The notes below the pieces were generated by a model. It did not search any database. It was not told where the DNA came from and saw nothing but the letters and a program-made list of their open reading frames with translations. 64,000 nt of DNA from Stratiolaelaps scimitus (Eukaryota > Arthropoda > Arachnida > Mesostigmata > Laelapidae), in contig JABWDB010000008.1 of NCBI GenBank assembly GCA_019614645.1, positions 11,267,295-11,331,294 on the forward strand, written 5' to 3'. The position numbers were made by a program, and so were the translations under genes. Of the stretch, positions 22,931 through 35,123 are shown one piece after another; within the stretch, counting starts at the first letter, position 1, and every line of letters begins with the position of its first letter.

Positions 22931-23786
22931 CTTCAATGAGCTCCGTTTCTATGATTCGAATGTCCGAAATACATGATAAGTACAGCAACATTCGCGAATT
23001 CCGTTCGATAGGTTCAGTGGGCGAACAGGAAGGCTTGGCCAAGAGATAACGATTCGACCTCGTGTAAAATTTCACTTGCATTAATACTCAGCCTACAACA
23101 ACAGGCCAATTTGACCGTTGTTAAACGTTTTTACACCTTTTACGTCATCAGTTGTTCATCTATAATAGCAATTCATTTAGCAACAAATAGACTATTATCT
23201 TCGTTTAATTGTAAAACCAACAAGTTCTCAATCGCGGTGCCTCTCAACCAATGCATTGCCGCCTCCTCAGTCGAGCAAATCAACCTTCGGAAATACGCAA
23301 GTCTATAAAAAGTAAGCATATTTGTGCAGCCCCCAGTTTGAATCGTTGGGTGGACCTAGCCCAATCAGGTCTAATGTGTTACAGGGAGTGTGTGAACGGC
23401 TTGACAAGGCATTTGGAAACGCACGTCTAAGTAGATAAATCTATTTATTTGATTGTTAAGAAAACGAGAAGTTTTTCTAAGGATTGGTCTTTTACAATTG
23501 TGCGGATTGTTGACCGGCCTTTTCATGTAAGTAGTGCCGGAAGGCTTAGTGTTAACTTTGGTACAGTTCAAAAGTTTCCAAGCCGGCACCGGAACCTTGA
23601 CGGTTAGGAGAGTTCGGCGCACAACTCCACCTAGGTGATTAGTAGTTATCCACGAATTATGTTTCTTCCACCTGGTATCGCCTCTGCTTCTAATCAACTG
23701 GTCCATAACTACTGCTCGTCATCGGTTTCTGATTAGGTATTTATTTATTTTCTAAAATTGAATGTGAATGATTTGATCTGTTACTG

Positions 23787-25015
23787 AAAATATGAAACCC
23801 GATTGGCACCCGTGGCAATTGGCTGGACTATTCCTGGATTGCTGCCGGTGATTATAATAATAGTCTTTGTCGTCATTGTGCCCGATGAAATCAGCTCTAT
23901 CAGCTCCTTGATCTATTGGATATACGAACTTGGTCAATACAAGAATTTCATAATCTTGGCGTCCGCCATTTGGTAAACCGAAGCATACGACGCACGCGTT
24001 TGACGGCGATTTCGTCTCATCCTAGGCGCAGTGCCGTTGTATCCCTTTGTACCTGTTGTCAAAACGTTCTTAGTCCTTAAATATGAAGAAGATAGCCCTC
24101 CAAAAGCGCTTATAAAATCATTAGGGCGAGAAACTCGAGAGAAACCGTGTGCCTTGCCTTTCAATTGATATTGCACAGTGTCAGAGGTACTCTATAGATG
24201 AAACAGTACCCACCTAAATGAACAGACTTGGCGCGCCGTACTGCAAAGAATAGGGATGCTGAGGTCAGCCAAAGGGCGCAGGCCTCAGATTCCCGGCTGG
24301 GAACCTCGATTCGACCACAGCCCGGAGAGCCACCCTCGACCCCTGGCAACGAGAGTGGACGCAGGTTACCCCGGAAGTGACGAAAGGGCGTTGGACCAAA
24401 ACCTGATACCAAATCTCAGGGTGTGGTTAAACCGGCAATATGGGGGAGCTCACGTATGAGACAACGCAAGCGCTCACTGGCCACGGGCAGTTACACACCT
24501 ACCTGGTTAAGATCGGAAAAACGCTCGTGGACATACGCGAACGTTGCAAGGGGCTCGAGGGAAGTCGTGGGTAAACCTGTCAGAGAACTCGTGGCACACA
24601 TGGCCACATCAAGGGCGGTCAGGGCGGAGGTCATAGACTGGATGATGGGGGATCATTAAGCTAAAGGCGAGATAGACTCTCCGCAGAGGAGTAGTTTTAG
24701 CAGATAAAGCAAACAGACATATGGAGGCAGTTCAAGTTGTCACGGCCCAAGTTCGCCGCTGTATTACCCAATAAGCATGTTAAGGTTATCTCTATTGTGA
24801 GTGTATAAAATAGATTGCAAGTAACACCCGCACATGGTAAAGATCACTTGTACCCTACATAGCTCTGTTACTTAGAAAGCTCTAGCCTTTTCATTGGGAG
24901 GCGACGATCGCCCAGCGGCAGTTCAGAGGACGAGCAGCGAGTTGATGCTGCGAGTAGCGAAATTGGGCCATAACAACTTGAGCTGCCCCGCAAAAGGGTC
25001 CATAAAAGGGATCTA
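23787..25015. repeat. Segment present in unit 2 but missing from unit 1, shared with the SP-5 flank
   Basis: The outer parts (about 23917-24220 and 24770-25010) match 33660-33960 and 33966-34200. The SP-5 flank therefore has the same DNA in the same place, which suggests unit 1 lost it. The middle is a further insertion (next entry). Confidence 0.7.
24225..24770 (+). mobile_element. LINE-derived fragment nested in the unit-2 spacer
   Basis: GC-rich block that interrupts a segment continuous at 33950-33970. Its plus-strand frame has ARGSREV...ELVAHM...RAEVIDWM, which recurs on the minus strand at 33215-33300 (ARGLEGG...AEVIDWM). After it comes CTCTCCGCAGAGGAGTAGTT, similar to LINE-like 3' DNA at 44850. 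I take it as a 5'-truncated non-LTR element, possibly R1-like. Confidence 0.5.
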
Positions 25016-25653
25016 GATCTATGCTAATAGAATGCATCAATATGGCACTTTAGACAACCAGAATCAAATCACGAGAACTTCTGCTGACATCATCTATCGA
25101 TTATCGTTGTTGCGGTTGATTTATTTTTGAAAACGTTATTAACACTTCCTTCACATCAAATGTTGTGAGTGTACAACAAATTACGGATGCGTTCAAAGAA
25201 AAGCCGGTAAGTATAGCCAAGTTACTCATATTTACATCCTATAATATCGGAATATTAGTACAAATCATGTCGGTGGGGTTGTTCATCTAATCTGGTATAC
25301 GTTCCCGATCTAGTTTATTTTTATTTCGTTTCAACATATCATACTACATAGTTGTCGTCATAGAGTATCAGCGCTGGTGCTTATTGTCCCCCTTTGAAGT
25401 TCAGAAATTCACTAATTATTCATAATTCAATAAGAAGAAGAATAATGAGTCAGTTCAAACAAAGTTCGTTAAAAGTGTGTTCAATAGCAAAATATTAAGA
25501 GTCGTTATATTTAAGCTGTTTCTTTAATTAAAGGTCTTTGATATAGTTGACACTAGAGAAATAGCACAGACCGTATCACAAGAACTGAAGCTTATTCCCT
25601 GTCTTGGACATAAGGTGCTATAGATGACATTATTTCTATAAAGAATTAGCTAA

Positions 25654-28600
25654 TTATTCTGTTAAAGAAGATAGCAAAACATTTGCATAATGAATTCCAT
25701 ACAGTATTTTACTCCCGAAACGTGAAATAGCATTTATAATATATGACAATATTCCTGCCGGTTGAATAGTGGTTTGAGTGGTAGCATCGTTTGGCAAGGT
25801 ACTTGACAATTCAGGAGCTGCTAGAGTGGTAACATAGTTTGGCAAGATAACTGACGATTGAGGAGTTCTCAGAGTGGTGACCGCGTTTGGCAAGATGCTT
25901 AACGCTCCAGTGCTAGCAGGCGTGGTCAAAGGTTGAACAACGTCATCGTTCGAACTCTCAGCCCCTGCATACGGTTCATCGAAAATATATTTCTTGCCGC
26001 CATTGGCCTTGAGCGTCTTAACGATGAAGTCCCTCACGGCAGAAAGGCGGACGAAAAGTTGCGGATCGCGTATATCTGGACACTTATCGAGCTTGCGGAG
26101 TCTTGAGTAGGAAGATGTACCTAACTGAAGAGCCAAAATTAAAACTTAATTGTGATGATCAGGGACTACAGATGGAATCAATAGAATGCTTCACGGGATG
26201 GGACAACAATTTCTCTAGAATACAATGTTCTCGTGAGAGAGACACGTCAAATGGACGTTTGTACAGCGAATGAATTAAGATTATAAATATTGAGATCGCT
26301 TGCCGACTCTGTTGATGTGGGCCGACCCAGTGCAGGGTTGACGTGGATGACAAAACGTCTGAGATGTGCACCCTAGTACCTCCAATATGTACATATACCA
26401 GCGTAAATTAATGCAAATCCCTAATCAATTAACACATTAGGACGAATCGACAATAATTATTTTGATGAAATGCGTTACCTTCTACGTTGAGATGCGTAAT
26501 CTTACCTCATAATATATGCCTCCTCGTTTTACCATAAGGGGTCCTCCCGAGTCAGCCTAATGAATCAATAAACACGACGACGAACGGATCGAGATAATCG
26601 AAAAAGCCTTTGAGCAAACTAGAGCTTGGTCATTGACGACTTTATCGGCTAAAATTAGCATGCCTCGTGAAACATATCGTCGAATTATTAAAAATAATCT
26701 GAGGATGGAGAAAAAAACGTGCAAAATGGGTCCCTCATTAACTCTGTCCTGGCCAACTGAACATGCGTGAGCAGTGTTCGCGAGACAATTTGAAGATATA
26801 TAGGCAGCAATAGAGATGCTTAGAGCATACCGTTGCAGTGAACGAGACATGGGTCAGCCTGTATGGGGGATCGGAGAAGGGTCAAGGAAAAATCGCTTTG
26901 CTCCGAGAGGCCTTAAATAACGAAGTTATAAATGGGAATAGAAATAGCGCATACCTAGCCGTCAGAAGGCTGACTGAACTCTAGGACCAGTGTATAAATA
27001 AAAGGGTGCATAGCTCTAATTCATACAAAAAAATCTTTGCTTTAACTCACTTAGTTTAACCTATATTGAAATTTATATGTGTCTCATTATTTTTGCCTAA
27101 TATATAGGGCCTGCCGATAGTGAAATTTATATGTGTCTCATATATATATGCCTAATATATAGTCAACCTAATATATAGGGTTGATTGGCTTATTATGGAA
27201 CTACAGTTTTACAGGTGGGAATCTATTGTAAGTTTTCTTGAAGTGATGCTGCTTCGTCAACGGGCCCACTGAGTGCCATGTCGGGAACTCCATATTCAAC
27301 TGGCTGTACCGACAATAGAAGCGGCGGTGCATATTAGGGATTATATAAGGCAAGCATCTTGGAGGAAACGTTCATCAAATGAAATAGAGAAATCGACGTA
27401 ATCTCATACTTACCTTACAAATGGCTTTGTGACCGTTGAGGACGCAAATTTCATACTTGGGACCGAAAGCCATGGTTTTTTTGCATGCAGGTGCCCGACT
27501 TGCGAGCATGACTGTATCAGCCTGCATTAGAACGTATGAAGGAGGCCTTCTCATCTCTGTAATTTAGGGATGAATGCATCTTGGGTAAACTGTATAACAG
27601 AGTAGTGAACAAACGAGTACCAAAATGGACGGCCACAAACGATAACGAGCACCAGTACGCGTCTGAATGTGTTACTGAGGACCCTAGAACTTGTGCTTTT
27701 TTTTCAACAGATAATGGTATAACATGGACTTGATTTAGGGATTCTTGTGAATATCCCATCGGTGTCATATCCACCGGTATCATATCGTTTGTGGCCAGCG
27801 GTGAATAACACAATGTGTATAACAATATAACATGTGTTGTGTTCATCATATTATCGGCACAACAAGTAGAACCTAACCAATGGCCAAACAACCAACAGCA
27901 GTATATATTCGTCGATTGGAGCATAAGTTGTAGCCTTGCCAGTTTCTATCGAACTAGCAGCTACCATCGCGAGCGTTGGTAAATGAATTTCCGTCGTTTT
28001 TCACTATTGAATATTATTTAGCTGCACGTATCCGCTCGGGAGGATTATTCCATTATCGTCCTACTCGAAATGCCCAATGCACGACTGCAGTGACGACTTA
28101 AAGACGTGTTTATTCGTTTTTTGCTCAACATTGCAAGGCCTGTTTTCTTCTAAAAGAAGACAAAAGAGGAGTCAGTGGTGAATTCTCAAACAAATGGCAG
28201 TGCTTAGAATGATCGGCTCGGAATTAAACTCGTTGTATATTACTATTCATTTATACGTATAATTAACTCTGGATGTATTTTGTTTAGCTTACTTTAGGAT
28301 GACTCGAAATTCAATAAATGTTATTCAAATAAACAAACCGCAGATACCAGACACATTCGTCTCGGGACAACACAGCAATCGTTTCTTGACACTTGAGACT
28401 AACAACACTTGTATTTGTGTGTATGAATAATAAGGGATTAGAATTGTCTGGTTTTAATATAATAATACTATAATATATATATATATATATATATAACACT
28501 AGACGTCCATAAGTTTCAGCATGGATGCTAATATGTTGAATTGAGAAACCCAAATTAGCCTTTACAATAAGGCATAAATATAATATGTCTGAGCTAACCT

Positions 28601-31054
28601 GTGGCGCCGAATCCCGCAATGTGCAATTTCTTGCCGACGAGGTTTTCGGTTAATTTGTCGGCAATGCAGATAGCGCCGGTTGATTTATCGAACATGAGAG
28701 GGCGCCGTAGCTGCAAGATGAGCACGTCTTTAAACGGGATTCTACCATGTCGTTTCGTTTCGGATTCGGGCAATCTATTGATAGAACAGGGTGTGCAGTG
28801 GACAAGGATTTAAAATGATATTATTAGCATCTTGTTTAAGTATCTCCATACATGTATGGTGTGTATATGTGTAGAGGACAGTGGAGTGAGACCTACAGCT
28901 CCACTGAGGGCTGAGTCGGGGTCGATGCAGGAATCAGCTTGGTTTGGTTTTATGACTAGGAGCCCGTGAGAACAAAAAACCAGCCACACACACACACCAA
29001 TAGACCGCAAATTGCTAATACTTGATATTAATAATATCTAATTATAAAATAATAATAATAACTCGTAAAATATATAGTTAGATAAACAGATGACGGGTTT
29101 CTATTTGCTACAATCCTATGTAATATATACAATATATAACCTTGCGTCTCAAAGTTATTACAACCAATAATAATAGTTTGTCTACCAGATATATTACACT
29201 ATGAAGATTAATATTACTATCAATATGATATGCTTAATGTTCTAATTCGTTTAGTATGCGAGTGAAGCCGTAACGTAGCCTGAATTTCGTATGTCAAACA
29301 AATGCAGATTTTCTCACTCCTCCGCCCACACACAACAGATTTACGTAGGTCGAGATTTGTGGGCCACTACTTACATGAAGTGTTTGATAACTTCGGCGAT
29401 TTTCGCTTTTCTCCACTCTACATGGCCGTAATACACCGTGTAGCCACGTGTGCTAAAGGATAGAATAATAGAAAATTGAGCTCTACGTGTCAATTAGCCC
29501 ATGTTAAGCAACACAGGGATTGGAGGCCGTTTAGAGGGAGGTAAACTCTCGTACCCCCACAAACCTCTCTTTTCCAGTATTGTTCTGCATTCTCACTCGT
29601 GAGGTACAAAGGTGCAGTAAGGAACACTCGAGAGGCATCGATTAATGGGAAAATTTCATTATCTACTCTAGGCCAGGTGTGCTTCATCGTGTGATCTCAC
29701 CTGACATGATAAGGTAATTTAATTATGATGCCGATGATGACAATTTGGAACAATCACGTCCACTCTATTTGAAGATGCTAGTGCCGTATTGGTTCTTTTG
29801 GCACGAGACTCTCGAAACCTAGAATTTTGGGTTTTTGTCACAGATTTTGTCTTTGGCTTTGGCTTGGGTATACTTGGAATTCCCCTAACCTCTATATGCG
29901 TCATCCCAACTGGATCCCCAAGACAAGATCCATAAAAAGCCCAAAGCTCTCGGTTCAGAGTCTCGTGCAAAGAGTACACGTAACAACGCATGCAATGACT
30001 ATATAAGACAAATGTGAGACGGTGTTTACCTGTCTGTCCTGCAATGTGCTGCTGATAACACGTGCTGTGGGGTTATGATGGAGCCAGAACAACCCACAAT
30101 GGTTGTGGGTCTCCGTATCGAGATTCGGACTACCCAAGGCATCTCTCCTGGACGAACTGGACGACCGCCTCGTACACGTTGTTCGAGAACATGACTTTTT
30201 CCGCATCCTATTGCAATCACATATAAGATCTAATTATGTGCAATACAACAGTCGATCGTAGCATATTTATTTAAAATGTTTCGACCTATGACGCGTAAGA
30301 AAGAACTCCAGTGCATGAACGATCAATTCGAGGTATGTGGCATCATCACAGATCGATTCAAATTTTAAAAATATGGCACAGTAACAGATGCAACTCCCTT
30401 ACCAGGCAACTATCGCCAAAGGTTACTTCAGTGTGCTTAACAGCTTTGCGAATAATTGAGCATCGTCGAAGGGAACTGCCCACCGAATTTGCTACAAAAT
30501 GTCTGTTAAGTCTGTATTTGATATCATTGTGAAGTGGCGACATTTTTAACTGGAGTTTGTGTCTGTTGTAGTAGCGTGATACTTTGCGGTATTCGAACTA
30601 TAATCGTTTAAGTCTTGCATTACGTGTTTGCCAAGTTTCTGACCATAATAACGATATAGTTAAATTCAGACAGTTGCATGTAACTTCAATAAAAATACCT
30701 AACAATGTACAATCAAATACGCGATATTTGTAAATAGTACGACGAAATTACTTTGTAACATAATAATTATAATATATAATAATAATATGCTAATATACTT
30801 TGTAACCTAATATACTATTAGACACATGAATTAAAAAAAATTAAATAATTTCTAAAATTTAATTTTAAATAATTTCTCAATAGAAGGCGCTAGCCTTATT
30901 ATTTAAAAAGAGCAGTAGCTGATAAACGTTCAAGCTATTTTACTAGCAGTATGTGCATACCGGTTACGTTGAGTAGGGGCTGCAATCCTTCGACAAACGG
31001 AACCGAAATAATCGTGAGCACACCTAAGGCTATCATTATGTTAATTGTTCCCAT
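25654..31054 (-). CDS. SP-4: serine protease paralog with Gly193 to Ala change (ADSGGP)
   Basis: Complement of exons 25654-26124, 26506-26556, 27414-27556, 28599-28774, 29375-29452, 30030-30207, 30961-31054 (1191 nt, 396 aa). Almost identical to SP-3 in exons and introns. The signal peptide is the same, with LEQR|VRGG, LSAAHC and catalytic Asp in FKDVLILQL. The catalytic-Ser exon differs: its first codon is GCT (26554-26556), giving ADSGGP, where the other six genes have Gly. Residue 193 supplies a backbone NH to the oxyanion hole, and substitutions there generally impair S1 proteases, so SP-4 may be weak or inactive, although His, Asp and Ser remain. The C-terminal extension has two 16-residue repeats, not three. 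Other changes from SP-3 lie on the surface (exon 2 loop before Cys, FDKSTG for FDKLTG). Confidence 0.92.
25789..25884 (-). repeat. Coding minisatellite, 48-bp period, 2 units (SP-4)
   Basis: Two 16-residue units. One unit fewer than SP-3 while the frame is kept. Confidence 0.9.
26320..26380 (-). mobile_element. LINE 3'-end fragment in SP-4 intron 6
   Basis: Duplicate of the fragment at 17380-17440. Confidence 0.5.
26570..26890 (+). mobile_element. Tc1/mariner-type transposase relic in SP-4 intron 5
   Basis: Duplicate of the relic at 17640-17960, with the same stops and shifts. Confidence 0.45.
27063..27180. repeat. Local AT-rich tandem duplication in SP-4 intron 5
   Basis: Two copies of a segment around GAAATTTATATGTGTCTCAT and CCTAATATATAG. 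Unit 1 has only the simple CCTAATATATAGGG at 18131. Confidence 0.75.
28473..28495. repeat. (AT)n microsatellite in SP-4 intron 4
   Basis: Copy of the tract at 19433. Confidence 0.9.
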
Positions 31055-31300
31055 CTTTTTAAAATCTGAGATTTCTTCTACGAGCCCCACCGAGGCAGGC
31101 GAGCCATATGTAACACTCAACTCGCCTACGGCTCATTGACTGATAATGAACCACTTGAATAAACTCAAATGATAGCCAACAGCAGAAATTTCAAGGTTGG
31201 AGCACTAGAACAATGCCATACGGTATGCTTCCCAAGGTTAATAAATCATCAAAAAATTAGATGCTATAATAGACCGTCGTGGCTTACCTTGTACCCCACT

Positions 31301-31472
31301 AACGCCAATGTCCATATATTCGAAATACCGATAAATCATAATGGACGTGTTATCCAAAAACACTTTAGACTGCGTTAGGCTATCACTTGATGGACTGTCG
31401 TAAGCTCTTGGTTGTTGTCTTTTGAGAAAATCCTTTGCGTATATATTCTATTCACGATTACTTCCTTCCACT
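31301..31472 (-). promoter_or_regulatory. Conserved upstream block of SP-4
   Basis: SP-4 copy of the upstream block, about 250 bases from the ATG. Confidence 0.35.
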
Positions 31473-31569
31473 CACCTCTACTGACTTGTATCGCCGTCTC
31501 ATGAGGGTGAAAATTCACCTTAACTCTGTAACTAGCTACTGGCGAAGCAGAGAATTAGTCATCAGCCTA

Positions 31570-32560
31570 TTTTGGTCATTCGTGTAACCGCAAGATAATT
31601 TTGTCACATGATGTTCTGTAGTGCTCAAGCTGCTCTGGGCTCGCACGATAGGCCCTGTTGACAATTCGCTGCGAAGGGATCCCCTCAAAGGCCGCGGTTG
31701 TGAGCTTCAAATACAAGGGCCCCGTGACGAAGACCCGCGCAGAACTAGAGAGAAGGGTCGCCATGGACAGTGCCCAGCGACAAGGAGGACATTGCGTGGA
31801 GCCACGCCCGCATACCTGTCTAGTTGATAGTGCTAAAGCAAGCTCCGTCGGTGTTGTATGACGCCGAGGCCAGGGGGGAGTCGCGCAGCTCCTGGTGGAA
31901 GACATTAGATCGCAGCTGTTTTCGATGCTGCCTGTCGGATGGGACTCGGGTGTGGAACCCCACCCGGTCACGGACTCCCTCATGGGAAGCAGAGAAGAGG
32001 GGGAAAACATAGGGCGAGGTGCGTGTGTCAAACCTTAGCTAAGCCGCGTACACTGGAGATGTTGAGGTCCGGATCCCAGCCTGTTCTACCTCCGCTAATG
32101 TCACCACCAGAACTTCATCCGGGGTGATCAGAATCTCCTCCTCGACTTTCGACGGCTGCTCCGGGAAGAGAGTTGTCACGGTACTCCGGAAGACATTTGG
32201 AGGAAGGAAGGAACTTTGGAGGAGGTTTCGGAAGCTTGGTTGCAACAATATAGTACGGCAAGCCCCATACATCTCTCTCCTACGTGTCGATCAGTTCTTT
32301 CCACGCACGGATCTCACTCTTAGCCGTGAGTCTTTGAAGTTCTTTACGAGCAGCCTTGTACTTCGACAATTAGGCGCGGTTCTGGTCGTTGATCGACCCA
32401 TTGTCCTCCAGTTCCCCTCGGTTTCTTCCATACAGCCAGCTAGGAGTCCTCGTATAGATCCTGTTTAGCCTGATACACCCCCGACGGGCCTCATTCCACC
32501 AGTACTTGAGCAGTGCCCTCTGTGCTGGTTTGAAGGACCCAAGCAAAGTTTTCCTGCTGA
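31570..32560 (-). mobile_element. Degenerate R1-like LINE reverse-transcriptase region
   Basis: On the minus strand pieces of a non-LTR ORF2 appear in order, broken by stops: KYWWNEARRGCIRLN and a following Arg/Lys-rich part (about 32560-32370), RKELQRLTAKSEIRAWKELI (about 32360-32290), then a region ending ITPDEVL before the core RT (about 32150-32050). The YWW motif and the block before the RT are typical of R1/Jockey elements. The remainder to 31570 is GC-rich with no clean motif. Confidence 0.55.
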
Positions 32561-32561
32561 A

Positions 32562-32720
32562 TCTCAGCCAACATTTAACGTCCACGGTACTGCTTTTAGC
32601 ATTGCTTCGTAAAACGGACCCCTAAATTCAAATGTGCAACGGTGGGGTTCGAACCCGTGCACCTACGTGTCTCTTTCGATTGCGAGGCGCACACGAATGC
32701 ACCACGCCACCAGGCTCGAC
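32562..32720 (-). mobile_element. tRNA-derived SINE, family 1 (copy b)
   Basis: The best-preserved head: GGTGGCGTGGTGCATTCGTG (A-box-like) and GGGTTCGAACCCC (B box), followed by the family tail. It sits inside the LINE relic block. Confidence 0.8.
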
Positions 32721-32859
32721 TGGTTTGAAGGACCCGCTATTTCGCAGGCTGAGGTGAGTACAGCAGTAAGTTGGTGCTCATCTACCTCTCCAATTATCAG
32801 TCGTCTATCTCAGATTTAAGGATTTTCCATCGAGTTTTCGCATCTTTTTTGTTTTTTTT

Positions 32860-33340
32860 GAGAGGACGAAATTTTCCTCAAACGCACGGACACCACCAGA
32901 GTGCCTTAGTCTCCTATGACTACTGGGGCTTCCGTGTTGGGGTCCTGAACGGGGACGCTCGGTCACCTAATCCCCGACCCGTAGCGGGAATGCGCGGGGA
33001 GACAGTGGTGAAGGAGGACGCCCCCGTGACAGGCCGGCCAATCTACCCAAGAGGTACCGGCTCCTCGGTCCACCTATCCCCGGTTCACCTGAGCGGGAAT
33101 GCGCGGGCGAAGCCGGTCTAGCTAACGGTGGAGCGGGCCTCCGAGACCCCCTAGGGAGAGGGGCTTCTGTGTCTCTCCATCCTCTCCTTTAGATGATGAT
33201 CGCCCCATCCAGTCTATGACCTCCGCCCAGGCTTCCCTCGATTTAACCATATGTCCCAGAAGCTCCCCGTAACCTCCTTCGAGCCCTCGTGCCTGCCTGC
33301 CGCTAGTGACACACATTGGGTCACCGTGTTTTCGCATCTG
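32860..33340 (-). mobile_element. LINE-associated fragment with AEVIDWM motif
   Basis: A GC-rich minus-strand frame (33337 to 33122) ending in GRSSSKGEDGETQKPLS, with ELLGHM...AEVIDWM shared with 24540-24660. Proposed to be another part of the same non-LTR family. No function is visible. Confidence 0.4.
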
Positions 33341-34219
33341 CCACCGCTCACCGGAGCAGCCGTGTCGGAGTTACCCGATGCTTTACCGAGAAACAGATAT
33401 ATCTGCTGAAAATAAACGAGTATTATGTACTGGTTTTCTACCACCGTTATTACCACTTATAATAAATTTCAATTGGGGAAATTGAAATTTCCGGAGCGCC
33501 CTGTCAGAAGCGTGTGCTGCTCTTTAGTCACTAATGAATTGAAGCGTCCAAATAAGACCGTGGTCAGATGAACTATTGAAACTCTGCGATATTAACATGT
33601 ATAGTTTGAGTCCTTATTTAGACTAGAAGGAAATCGACACCATGTTCTGTTTTTACTTTATTGGATATACGAACTCAGTCAATACAGTAAATTAAAATTC
33701 CTTGACGTCTGCCATTTGGCAAACCGAAGTCTACCACGCGTTTGACGGCGACTTTGTCTCCTAATTGCCGTGGTATTTTCTTCCAGTAGTTGTCCAAATA
33801 CCCTTAGCAATTGAAAGTTAAGGAAAAAGCTGTCCAGAAGCAGTTATAAAATAGTTAAGGCGAGAAACTCGAGAGAAACCCTGTGTCTTGCCTTGAAATT
33901 GACGTTGGATCATGTCAGAGGTACTCTATGGATGAGGCAGTCACCACCTAAATAAACACAGAAAATAAGCATGTTAAAGTTATCTCTAATTGTAGGAATT
34001 TAAAATGGATTGCAAGTAACAAGCAAGTAATACCCGCACGTGGTAAAGATCACTTCTACCCTATATAGCTCTGTTACTTAGAAAGCTATAGCCTTGTTAT
34101 TGGGAGGCGATGATCGCCAAGCGGTAGCTCAGAAGAGCAATAGCTGCGAGTAGCGAACTTGGGCCATAACAACTTAAGCTGCCCCCTAAAAGGGCCATAA
34201 ACAGTCCTGTATGCTAAGA

Positions 34220-34421
34220 CAGTAGTGCTCATAAACTAAAGATACCCCTGCATTTCAACATATCCTTACAAAGAATAGACATTTGAGGCATTTATTCTGA
34301 ATCAGATTAATGATGTGTCAAATAACACACATACCGCAAAGAACACCGTATATGACGGTGCATGCAGCCTGCTACAATGCAAAGTATCATGTTTAGGGTG
34401 TTAAAAATGATAAGTCACCCT
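34220..34421. repeat. Left terminal inverted repeat
   Basis: Pairs with 34921-35123 over about 200 bases. An inner hallmark is GCATGCAGCCTGCT. Confidence 0.85.
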
Positions 34422-34920
34422 CAGATATAGAAGAGTGTTTTCGCTGCGTTTACCCAGTTTGTGTTGAGCATTTACGCTGTGTTGTAGTCGTGAGACACGC
34501 TTCAAGCCTTACTGATGCAGAGATAGTAGTTATTTCTGCTTCACACCGATAAGCCCAGGTTTCATCGACTGCCAATTGTTTCCCAACAGTTAATGTCAGC
34601 GCGAGTGCAGGAGTGATTAGGAGTTGAATAGTTGAAACCCTAGAGTGGCCAGCGTGTTCTCTGTATCTCAACCCGGTGGAGAACCTCTGGAGCATTCTTG
34701 TCTGACGAGTGTATGCGTCGAATGAGCAGCACACATTTGTGGAAGCACTAAAACAGGCATTGTTGGAAACCTGGGAACGGGTCAGCCACCGGATTCTGCT
34801 AAATCTCGTTGATTGTATGCCAAACCGAATCTTCAATGTTATAATTAGCAAGGGCGGACCACACGGTACTAATTAGCACAAGAAAACGAGAATCCACAAA
34901 GCGAAAACACTCGATAACTA

Positions 34921-35123
34921 AGGGTGACTTATCATTTTGAACATCCGAAAAATTACCCATTTCACTGCAGCAGGCTGCATGAGCCGCCACATGCGCTGTT
35001 CTTTATGATATGTATGTTATTTGAAACGTACATTAAACTGATACAGAATAAATACCTCAAATGTGTGTTCCATGTAACGATTAGTTGAAAGATAGGGGTG
35101 TCTTAATTTTATGAGCACTACTG
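34921..35123. repeat. Right terminal inverted repeat
   Basis: Inverted partner of 34220-34421. Confidence 0.85.

Larger units (their letters stand above)
22433..25653. other. Spacer between SP-3 and SP-4
   Basis: 22433-23787 repeats the SP-2/SP-3 spacer. 23787-25015 is absent there but partly matched beside SP-5 (33660-34200). 25015-25653 again matches unit 1. Confidence 0.6.
22261..31430. repeat. Tandem duplication unit 2 (contains SP-4)
   Basis: The second copy of the unit at 14541-22260. Similarity fades at about 31500, where LINE-derived DNA begins. Confidence 0.85.
34220..35123. mobile_element. Tc1/mariner-like element with about 200-bp terminal inverted repeats
   Basis: The left arm 34220-34421 and right arm 34921-35123 are inverted copies, beginning CAGTAGTGCTCATAAA at each end and alignable with small differences to AAATGATAAGTCACCCT. 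A TA follows the right end. The inside is scrambled transposase: plus strand 34646-34862 resembles the Tc1 C-terminal region (LNPVENLWSI, with a stop after it), while 34450-34620 reads DETWAYRC-like residues on the minus strand. So the core is rearranged and dead, but the ends look mobilisable in principle. It interrupts sequence that is continuous in units 1 and 2 (GATCTATGCTAA...GCATCAATATGG). Confidence 0.85.
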
